A stretch of DNA of 64,000 nucleotides from Clytia hemisphaerica (lineage: Eukaryota > Cnidaria > Hydrozoa > Leptothecata > Clytiidae): positions 1,177,421 to 1,241,420 of the forward strand of contig CACVBU010000671.1 of NCBI GenBank assembly GCA_902728285.1, written 5' to 3'. Below the pieces are notes generated by a model, which was given only the letters and a program-made list of their open reading frames with translations, made no database searches and was not told where the DNA came from. Positions within the stretch are counted from its first letter, which is position 1. Each line of letters starts with the position of its first letter. Position numbers and translations under genes: made by a program. Positions 55,561 to 64,000 of this stretch are shown one piece after another.

Positions 55561-57189
55561 ATTCTTCTTTATGTCAATGAATGATTAAATATTTTGTAAT
55601 ATTTCTTGATTTTTAACCGTTTAAAGTGCCAATGTCCTTAGTGTATTTTGTAATCATTGGCTTTCACTTTCAATTTTGTTTAAAATGTAGGAATAGAGAT
55701 TTGCTTGATTTGATCTCTGATTTGAGTGTCTTCGAAATGGAAAATCTTTCCGAAACACTAAAACAATGGAACTCTGATTTATTTATTTGTTTTGTTTATT
55801 TAGGACTTTAAAGTAGGTATTTGTGGAAAAAATATCCTTGTTTTATTACTGTAAATCATCGTAAGTTTCGAATTTGGGGGAGAATATTGGTTTGTATACC
55901 TACCTAAGCAGCAAGACTTGAGATCATTTCTGATAGATTTTTGCCATATACAAAGTGAGTGCTTATGCTTCTTTTGGCATCCCTATTTTACTCTTTCATC
56001 TAATTTTTTATTATTTTTTTGAATGTAAAGTAAAGTGACGCCTAAAGTATAATTTATTTAAGTTAAAATGGTTTTGCTGAGTTTTACGAGATACTGTCAT
56101 GTATCTGCGGCCGTTTCTTCGAAAATATGGTCTGACACTTTAAGTAAAGCCCTCAAATCTGTAAAGCTAAATTTCACATCTAGATTTCACAAATAATGCC
56201 TGGAATTTTCATGTCATAGAATTTATATACAGCAATAGTTGATTTATACGAGTAGTTAAAAGTTAAAAGTTCCTTTAATAATGGAAGAAATTCTAGCGAG
56301 AATACTTTATAGCGTTTTAGCGGCTTTTTGCCTTTCTCGCAAAAATTAAAAAGAAAATTATATTAAATCCCGATTCAGTCAGTACGTAACAAACTTCAGT
56401 CTAAAACTGTTACCTACATTTTCTTCCTGTTTTTTGTTCGTTTCGCTAAATTTTCTGAAATGGCAATTCGCTGAAATAAGTCCCGAAAGTATCGAGATTT
56501 TTCTGACTCGCGATTTTACGCTAAAATTTCTCTGATTAAAGTACTTCTTCCACTACATATCTTCATTTATCTTGGTTACTATTAGTATTGTACCATTTTG
56601 ATACATTGTTTTTGTTATTATTGTTTTTATTCATCATTAATTCTTAATTTCGCAAAAGTCAACATCCCAAAGTTATTATTCTAAAACTACCAAAACAGCT
56701 TTTTCAGATTTTCAAATCAACGAAGTTTGAAGCTTCATTGGATAATCATTTTGTATGACATTTGCCAATTTTTCGAAGTTTGTAAAACAAATAAAATTGT
56801 CAAGAAAATCTTGTATTATCTGCATACTTTTGAAATTTGCTTAGCGCTTCTTGTGTTGTGATATTTTACTCTAGGGGATTGTACATTCCAGATTGTAATT
56901 TCTTTTTATTTTGGTGAAGGGTTAGAGATGTTTCCTTTGAATGAAAAATGGCGTGTAATCCAAAATATATCAATTTACTTGTTACAAGTTCCTTCTACAT
57001 CCTTCTATGATTTTCCCTATGAAAATATAATTTCAAAGTTTCGTTTTACAATGAATGTATTATAGGACTATAAATACATCCATGGTTTTAAGAAAAAAAA
57101 TAAGCAACAATTTTTTTCAGATTCCACCGTTATTTTGAAGGTTATGTTGATGCAATTATCATTGGGCATTTCCAGAAAAAGTCCGCACC
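55561..57189. other. 1.6 kb downstream of the Tnp2-type gene, no gene seen
   Basis: AT-rich non-coding sequence. It should contain the right end of the CACTA-type element if one exists; no CACTA-like inverted repeat was recognised. Confidence 0.4.
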
Positions 57190-57375
57190 CCCCTGTTGAT
57201 ATAGGATATCCAGGTCTGAAATTTTCAATATCCTAGGATATCCAGGGGATAAGAATCTGGAGACCAAGGATATCCATGGGGTGGGGGTTCAAATTTTCGA
57301 TATCCTAGGATATCCAGGGGGTTAGAATTTGAGGACCAAGGATATCCAGGGGGTTAGAAATTTTCGGCATGGATA
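57190..57375. repeat. GATATCC-rich short tandem repeat
   Basis: Two ~74-base copies: AAATTTTCAATATCCTAGGA at 57216 and AAATTTTCGATATCCTAGGA at 57290, each continuing into TATCCAGGGG, TAGAAT or AAGAAT, and GACCAAGGATATCC. The words GATATC and CCTAGG are themselves palindromes. No coding potential. Confidence 0.75.
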
Positions 57376-58499
57376 ACCAGGGGTCTGGTGTTAAGAAAAA
57401 TCGACATTCTCAACAGTGGGAATATGGATTTTTTTCTGGAAAAGCCCATTCAATTTTGGTTTAGGCATCCAATTTTCGGCAAAGTAATAACAAAATTAAA
57501 TATTCGACTAAAAGGGAAGTAATTTTGGCCATTGGGAAAATAAATATTTTATTTTAGGGAGAACTTCTTTTGGCGAATGGTAGATTTTATTAATTTTGGA
57601 CATAACATAAAATAATGGCGACAATTTTGATGAAAACAGGGTTGATTTTAATGAATAACCAGGAACAAAAGTCATGGGAATCCGACAGCTGAGCAAGGGG
57701 TCGCGCAAAGGGAAAATGAACTGTGATATGCGCCCGTTCGCTGCGCTACATTATTTACTTTTTTCAAAATGGCGTCTGTAGCGACAGTGGAATTTCCATC
57801 TGATTGCTAGCTGATTTTATTCATAATCTGGAATATTTTTTTGTTGGATGCTCCTGTAAGTAAATCTCTTGAAAACATTATTAATTAATTGAAGAATTAT
57901 CACAATTTTTAGATTCTAATTGGATTGAATTGCTTTGGATTCCATTCTATTCGATTAGTTTGATTTGTTGTGTCGCAAAGAGAGGTCGAATGTTGAATGG
58001 TGTGTATCTAAATTTTTATAGGTGCTGCTGGGAGTAATTTTTAATGATAAAGAGTGTTTTGTGGTTGAACATATCTCCAAGAACAACTGAACGTAGTGGA
58101 TTGGGGGGAGTGGAATACAATAGGTATTGAAGTATTCAAATCTTTCAAATTTCACTGTTGAATATCTTCACTCTAGCTCTTTCCATTGGCATTTGTGTTT
58201 TGATTGTTGATTCCCAAACAATACTTGTTTCTCCACAGGCCTTGTGAATGAGTTAACCTGCTCAGCATTTTCACACTGTTTCTTTTCTATTTTATTGAGT
58301 TGCACGTGCAGCAGTGGTGCAGGTAGGTTTTCCCAGTCGAGGCTGCAGGCCCATTTCTGACACTCAATGATGAGGGATCACGGCGTGAGTTGACTTAGGC
58401 GAGAGTTTGTTCACTTCACTGCAGTGAGTGGAAATCAACCTCAATCACCTGTGGTCCTCTGCAGCAGCAACCAAGGTCACACACTGATGACTATACATA
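57376..58499. other. intergenic, no supported gene
   Basis: An ATG at 57768 in AAAATGGCGTCTGTAGCGAC resembles an animal translation start, but its frame closes after 13 codons without a donor. The segment 58310-58495 is more GC-rich and may be part of a decayed repeat that continues after the 58500 element. Confidence 0.4.
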
Positions 58500-58853
58500 T
58501 AGAATGCACCCCCCCGTGAGTTTAGGGGCGGGATAAATAATTTTTGATTGATTGGGGGATGTATTTTTCAAAAAAATACTGGGGGCTAGCTTGCCAGGGG
58601 GCTGAGTGTTGTGTAATAAATAGAACTGGGGACATAGCTAATTGGTTGAAGATGTTTTAAATTATTAAAAATCTATGCTGTGGGGAAGGTTTTATCCCTC
58701 TTAAAAATTTTTTTTGTCTGCGGCGTAATAACTTTATCGAGAATTTACATGCAAAGTTTCATTGATATTATGCTTTGTGAGAATTCAGCTGGGGGCTATT
58801 TTCCTTAGCCCCCCCCCCCTGAAAAATGCTGCGGGCTGGACCCCTCTGCACAC
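58500..58853 (+). repeat. dispersed repeat, copy 2
   Basis: Same family and orientation as 1107-1410: begins AGAATGCACCCCCC, includes TGATTGGGGG, TTTTTCAAAAAAATACTGGG and GCTAGCTTGCCAGGG, and ends ACCCCTCTGCACACTG. It is about 50 bases longer, mainly in the segment 58710-58800. Confidence 0.7.
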
Positions 58854-58936
58854 TGTGCGTATACCACAGTCACTGTCACAACCAACGGTGATGGTGTGTA
58901 CAAGTTGGACACAGTTGACGTAGCAACATCAAATTT

Positions 58937-59147
58937 GATACGGTAACTTGCATCCGTGGAGGGAAACTTGCATAGCCATCAAATGACTGACCAATCAAAG
59001 CAGAAAAATTTCAAAACAAATGAACTGCGCAGCTCTGCTCGCAGCTCTACTCTATACCATTTTTGTTTTGATTTGAATTTGATGACCAGCCAGGTCATTC
59101 ATTTGAGGGCTATGCATGTTAGCCTCCACTGATGCAAGCTATTCTGA
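58937..59147. mobile_element. ~210-bp MITE plus detached half copy
   Basis: CTTGCATCCGTGGAGGGAAA then CTTGCATAGCCATCAAATGA (58947-58987) is mirrored by TCATTTGAGGGCTATGCATG then TTAGCCTCCACTGATGCAAG (59104-59144). A third copy of the right arm only lies at 59228-59278 in the same orientation as the 59104 copy. The interior holds CTGCTCGCAGCTC and no gene. Confidence 0.75.
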
Positions 59148-59284
59148 AAAGAGAAACAAACAAATAGCAGTCAAACCTCGATAAGTAATATTACGGATAT
59201 GTAGTTAAGTAGTTCATGTTTTCACTGGTCAGGTCATTCATTTGAGGGCTATGCATGTTAGCCTCTACTGATGCAAGCTAACCG

Positions 59285-61059
59285 ACTTCACGGTAGACCT
59301 TTTATAGGACACAATACTTATTTCGATTTAAAAGTTTAGCAGCTAAATCATTACAGCTCCAAAAGTTTAATAATCTTTTTAGGCTTGAAATAACAATTTC
59401 AAGTGGGTGGTTGGACAAATGTCCGACCAGGGTTAATTTGGCTTGAAATAATGATTTTTAGATTGGACAAGGAGCAATTTGGGTTGGGCAATTTTATATT
59501 TGCTGTCCTACAGAAAGGTCTTTAAAATTTTAGTTTGTGTTAATGTTCCCTTGCTAATTCTGACACCCTTCTTTAGTTAACACGGCAATCTTTCATTGGA
59601 TTAATCGGATTCAAATTCCTTGTTTTAGCCAAATTTTAGGAAATTGACTGAGAAAAATGCTTTCTTTTTCTTTTATCCTTTAGAGGGCAAATAAAAGTAC
59701 ATTCTGTGCACTTTTCTATCCAGAATTAACTTTATTCCGATTTAGAGGGATCTCAACCAAAAGTGCCCAATAACTGGTGAACAGTTTATACTGTATCAAA
59801 AAACTTGTTTTCCTACTTTTACATTGCTATAAGGAGACTTCATATACCGAATTTCATCTCCTTATATGAGCACTACTTAAGGAGATACAAAGGAAATTAG
59901 CCAAAATAATCCCGATTTTACAAAATTTCCAATAAAAGATCACTGTGAAAGAGATATGTAGCAAATATACGAATTTTGTGCTAGCCAACACCTGTTTTGT
60001 TAGGTAAATCATTGCCGTTAAGAAATTTATGCTGTGAATTAGTTACTCAATAGATTGCCGTGATCAACATTATTATTCTTCTAGTTGATTATTAAATAAA
60101 GAAGTCCTGGTGGTTATATCAATAGTGAGTAGCGGTTTTGCAACGGAAATATGATTGGTTGTTATACTCAAATGTGTTAAGAGTTTATTAACATTCATTA
60201 ACATTGCTTATTGTATGAAAAGTATAAACTATCAGGTAAAGTGGTATTATTTTTGAAAAATGGCAAACGTATCGATTTTCCTCGAAAGCTGGAGACTTAG
60301 TGTTCAAAGTACATGAAGATGAATGTGGCAGAACACTGGAACAGAACAGCAGAAACTGTGTTATGTCTTGATTTGTCTCTAAAGGTACACCAAGTATGTG
60401 CATCATGGACACAAAAACAGTTGGATGTTGAAGACAGTTTAAATGTGCTCATTATAAAATTGATAGAAATCTGTGCCATGCCCAACGATCAAGTAATGTT
60501 TGGTGCATATAATAATTAGAAACATTTCAATAAGATACGATATGAAAAATGAAAAAACTCTCGAAATCTTATGTAAAATGTATTTTTCTCCTTGCTCATA
60601 TATATACGTAAGTTAATTACTATAGTAAGCAAGAGAGACATGTATGATATGTACCAATGTATCTTTTTTTAAAACCATTATATACATTAAAATTTTGAAT
60701 ATTCAGGTCAAACATATATTCGTACATACCTCAGAACTTATATGTATATTGTTCCTTTATATAACTAACTAAACTAACTGACGAAATTTTTTTCCGTTCA
60801 CATTTCTGAACTACATTGTTCGTTAAGTTTTTTTTATATAAAGGAAAATGTCTATTTTAGTTTTGATTTAGGATCCATTTTAATAAAGTTAAGGGGGAGT
60901 TAAGGGGAAAAGAGTAAATTTTTAATAAAAAATCAGGGACAATTATTTTAGGAAATTGCTGACAATCCTGAGTGAATCAAATTATTACAACTAAACATCT
61001 TAAATTAATAAATTAACATTTATGGATTGCCTTAATGTCGACAAAACAATATTTCGAAA
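59285..61059. other. 1.8 kb intergenic, no supported gene
   Basis: AT-rich. A frame at 60313-60519 (with S-L-K-V-H-Q-V-C-A-S-W-T-Q-K) has somewhat coding-like composition, but there is no partner exon or known motif, so it was not called. Confidence 0.4.
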
Positions 61060-61320
61060 AGTACATTAGGTCGACTTCTGCGTTAGGTCGACAAAAAACG
61101 TGTCGACCTAACGTTTGACGCTGATTTAAGAGTTATATTTAAATCCAGGATCGGTGGCAGGGGTTTTAAAGCAAGCAAAACTACCAAGTAGCCGCTAACA
61201 GCGCTCGGTCAGCCCCGGGGCCGTCGGCACCAGCCTAAAATCTTAGCTCAGTATTTAGCGTAAATATTTCGTTAGGTCGACACGATATTTAAAAAAAGCT
61301 ATTAGGTCGACACGGTGTAT
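61060..61320. repeat. cluster of TAGGTCGAC repeats in both orientations
   Basis: TTAGGTCGAC occurs at about 61067, 61083, 61273 and 61307, and its reverse complement GTCGACCTAA at about 61102. The segment also holds a GC-rich island (CGGTCAGCCCCGGGGCCGTC). Arms AACGTTTGACGC and TTAGGTCGACA suggest a small decayed inverted-repeat element. No gene. Confidence 0.55.
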
Positions 61321-61560
61321 ATTCTTCAAAAGTAGCTCCAAAAAGACAGCATAATTAACACTTTAAGCTTTAAACGATTGCTCATTGGTCAACTCTACCA
61401 TTTTTGCTTGCCCAAATCAAGATCTGATTGGTTATTTGTAATTTATGCAAAATATTCCAATTTTTGGAAAATATTCGCCCCGTGTTTTGCAACTTTTTGA
61501 AAAAATATCAATTTGCCGCGGAAAAGGCAAGCACGTTGGGCAATCTGAACTCTGAACAAG

Positions 61561-61672
61561 ATGGCGGCGACCACTACTCGAAGCAAGAAGCCACCTGTAA
61601 CTTGGAAGAATTGGGTTGGAACTGGTAACGATCAAGAAGGATTTGAAGTTCTCCAAATTGATAATGAAATTG
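61561..61672 (+). CDS. probable first coding exon of a host gene, product unknown
   Basis: ATG in a good animal context (AACAAGATGGCGGCG) opens 37 codons (M-A-A-T-T-T-R-S-K-K-P-P-V-T-W-K-N-W-V-G, then E-G-F-E-V-L-Q-I-D-N-E-I) and meets a consensus donor, GTAAGC, at 61673 in phase 1. The region is locally GC-rich and preceded by a compact promoter-like stretch. I do not recognise the protein, and no second exon could be chosen in the remaining 2.3 kb, so the gene may continue beyond the window. Confidence 0.5.
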
Positions 61673-62617
61673 GTAAGCTTTTTCAAATTTACTATATCCC
61701 TTCCAACAATAATTGATAATTAATGTTGATGATGAGTCCATCATAGACTCAAGAAACGAAAAACCAGGTAGTTTTCTGGTGCAGAATTTAGAGCAGTGAT
61801 TTTGCTTTGGTGCATGAAAATCGACTACCAAGGGGATGTCAATATTGAAGCCAATATCAAATTCAATTTATATATTCAGATGATGTCCATCAAACGAATA
61901 GAGTCGTTTGGGGACATTTTATTGTTTGGGGGAAGGGGAAGACAATGTTCTTTTGAATCTCCCACAGCAACACAGCAGTTACCTAGAGACAAGATCATTT
62001 ATCATGTTTTTACTGGCTGAGGCAGCTTGGTAAAAACCGTGTGTTTTCATTATATGTAAACAAAAGTACTTACACATATTGTGACATTGGAAAGGCGGAT
62101 CTCTAAAAATTGTTTGGTTCCCGTCATCCGACCGACCCTGATTTTTACTCTGAAGTTAGAGTCGGAGTCCGAGACCCTTTTTGCCTCTTCTGGATTCCTA
62201 ATCACAGCTGTTCCGCTCAAGCAAAGTCGTCGATTCCGTAGAGGTCACGAAATCGCCGTCAACAGACATCGAAAAAAACAATTCAAAATGGCGGCCAAGT
62301 GAAACTGACAAAAACAAAAAATCTTGAGTTTTCAATGCTAATTGCAGCTAACTGAGGCAGATAAATCCAATGAAATAAAAAAGTAGACAAACCTTGAACC
62401 CTTTCTCTGTCCAAATAAAGAAAATAACCTAGCTATAGTATAGTGATGTTTACATCCCAAAATAAATCCATTTCCGACCAGACCTACATCAAGTCCTGCA
62501 AAATTTCAACCCACGCTGCGGCGATGCAGGCAAAAGGTTCTGACCTGAGAAACGTTGAAAAAGATAAAAAATTAGAGTCTAATTACATTTCAAAATGATA
62601 TATTTGCAAGCTAAGTT
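61673..62617 (+). other. probable intron or downstream sequence
   Basis: No recognised exon. The frame at 61796-62020 lacks motifs. GATCTCTAAAAATTGTTTGG onward is more GC-rich (62090-62300), and AAAATGGCGGCC at 62285 is another start-like context but closes within three codons. Confidence 0.35.
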
Positions 62618-62954
62618 GCCAGACAATCTCAATCGAACATAATCGACAATCGAATCAATCGAACCAAATCGAACGCAATCGACAGATTAATCGAACGGCA
62701 AGATTCTAGGTAATATTCGATTGGTTCAATTGCCATTTTAGCGCTCGATGTTGTCTGATGTCCGTCGATTACGTTTGATCTTGTTATGTTCGATTACGTT
62801 CGATGTCTTCAATCGAACCAATCGAATCTGAAAATTGCGGTAATATTCAATTGATTTTCGATTGCGTTCGATAATCGAATTTCAATCGGTCGATTGCGTT
62901 TAATGTGGTTCGATTAGTTCGATCGTCGATTCCGTTCAATTGAGATCGTCTGGC
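62618..62954. mobile_element. 337-bp MITE made of TCGATT words
   Basis: GCCAGACAATCTCAATCGAAC at its left edge (62618-62638) is mirrored by 62934-62954, with two mismatches in 21. AGTT at 62614-62617 and 62955-62958 is a possible target duplication. The left half is full of AATCGAAC/AATCGACA words and the right half of GTTCGAT/TCGATTGCG words. The whole therefore folds into one long imperfect hairpin. Confidence 0.85.
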
Positions 62955-63088
62955 AGTTGCTTTCCCAGGAACTGAAGAAAAGATCTAAAAAATCGAGACG
63001 GGTGGGGGGATAAGATTTTTTGAATAAAATTATCAAGTAAGAAATGTTAATGCTCAAAGATAAAAATATCACTTCTTTTCATAATAAA

Positions 63089-63285
63089 TACCGTGAGTGG
63101 TCCTAAATCCGACAGCCCTGCCTAATTCCGACCCCCCAAATAAAGGTTATATCAAATTTCCCAGTTTAGTTGACACTTTGGTATTTTTCGTTGCGTCACA
63201 GCAAAAGGTTTTTTTTATTTTAGTTTGTATCTTTGAAAGACCACGTCGGATTTAGGCAGGGCTGTCGGATTTACCACTCACGGTA
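63089..63285. mobile_element. 197-bp TA-flanked MITE with ~40-bp inverted repeats
   Basis: TACCGTGAGTGGTCCTAAAT then CCGACAGCCCTGCCTAATTC and CGAC at 63089-63132 is mirrored by 63245-63285, reading GTCGGATTTAGGCAGGGCTG then TCGGATTTACCACTCACGG and TA. TA at each end is the likely duplication. It is well preserved and probably young. Confidence 0.88.
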
Positions 63286-64000
63286 AATGTTATAGAAACT
63301 TTTTTTCATACAATTGGTTTTTCAAAAGTGTTTGGCTTCCCCGCAACGAGTCTTAAAATTTCTGCAAACCCCCAGTTTTTGCTCACTTTATTACGCGCGT
63401 AATATGAACAGGGCCTTATAGCGCTATAAACAAACGATTTCTTCATTGGTTGAGTTTTGTTGGTAGATCACGTACCAAATTCTTGATTGAAGCAAGCAGG
63501 AGTCGTGGTCACGTCGCATGATGTTTTCCCGTGTTTTGATTTAGCAAAATTTAGAAAGTTTGACCACTTATCAATGTTTTGATTTTTCTTGCGCGGATTT
63601 CTGTTTAGAGCTAAAATATGGTTTGTATGGGATCAATGGTGGTACAGCTGTGTAATTGTCAACCTCTGTCTGCTCAGTGTTGACAAGTTTTCAAATCAAA
63701 ATAGCAAGCGCGGCGCGCCAGCAGAAAGTCAACCAACTGACAGACCCATTCAGCCATTTTGTAAAGTCAAAATGACAGGAACCAAACAATTTTTAGAGAT
63801 CGCCCAAAAAATCAAACGATACCTCATAAATTCATTTTCAAAAGAGTAGTAAAAAATGAATCAATCGTAGTAGCCGGCATAGCAGTGGTTTTGTTTTCCC
63901 AGAGGAGCAGAATTAGAAATAGCACATTACATTTAATTGATTTTCACTTTTAACGACTTTGAATCAATAAAAATATGTTTTTATTCATTGCACATCGTGT
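63286..64000. other. intergenic to window end
   Basis: No supported gene. A frame at 63589-63849 has an internal ATG at 63772 (M-T-G-T-K-Q-F-L) but no motif or donor. Confidence 0.35.

Noticed and set aside
57768-57809. ATGGCGTCT start context as a first exon
   Set aside because: Closes after 13 codons and has no splice donor.
60313-60519. 68-codon frame
   Set aside because: No motif, no partner exon and an overlapping antisense frame of similar quality.

Overview
This window is a stretch of animal nuclear DNA. It is AT-rich, holds short GT-AG spliced genes with long non-coding spacers, and carries metazoan mobile-element families (DIRS-type and Penelope-type retroelements, several LINE fragments, a spliced CACTA-type transposase). 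It most resembles an invertebrate such as a cnidarian. The SAM-HECT gene, the SAP-domain fragment and the GIY-YIG retroelement fit that group, but the lineage is inference, not proof. No rRNA, tRNA, CRISPR array or bacterial operon was seen.

Layout. 1-2.5 kb: C-rich repeats, hairpins and a dispersed repeat. 2.5-3.7 kb: an intact single-exon DDE transposase/integrase. 4.4-5.0 kb: a hAT-like MITE. 5.1-8.3 kb: a three-exon SAM-HECT ubiquitin ligase gene with one in-frame stop and one frameshift. 8.3-13 kb: no genes; four or five small inverted-repeat elements, one nested in another. 13.4-17.0 kb: a repeat cassette whose core is a 30-bp palindromic minisatellite, present in three modules with the middle one inverted. 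17-19.7 kb: more MITEs. 19.7-21.1 kb: a broken NHL-like gene. 22.1-22.6 kb: an antisense SAP-domain fragment. 22.8-25.3 kb: a decayed LINE interrupted by two separate inverted-repeat insertions. 26.5-26.9 kb: another LINE 3' fragment. 27-28.2 kb: three ~460-bp tandem repeats. 28.9-30.4 kb: Penelope-like fragments (reverse transcriptase, then GIY-YIG nuclease). 32.8-34.0 kb: an antisense zinc-finger remnant. 34.6-35.3 kb: a LINE fragment precisely split by a TA-flanked MITE. 36.3-40.0 kb: a nearly complete but frameshifted DIRS-type tyrosine-recombinase retroelement. 41.3-41.65 kb: an antisense LINE ORF1 fragment. 41.8-43.9 kb: a 34-bp tandem repeat and more MITEs. 43.9-55.6 kb: two multi-exon genes transcribed divergently from a ~350-bp spacer. 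One is a CACTA/Tnp2-type transposase; the other is an uncharacterised coiled-coil protein that I infer to be its partner. 55.6-64 kb: mostly non-coding, with a plausible host first exon at 61.56 kb and two well-formed MITEs at 62.6 and 63.1 kb.

Few or none of the genes here are ordinary host genes. The most functional-looking coding units are the 393-aa transposase at 2.5 kb and the divergent CACTA pair. The rest is a layered fossil record. Nested insertions give relative ages: the LINEs at 22.8 and 34.6 kb are older than the MITEs that split them, and the element at 11.5 kb is older than the hAT-like MITE inside it.
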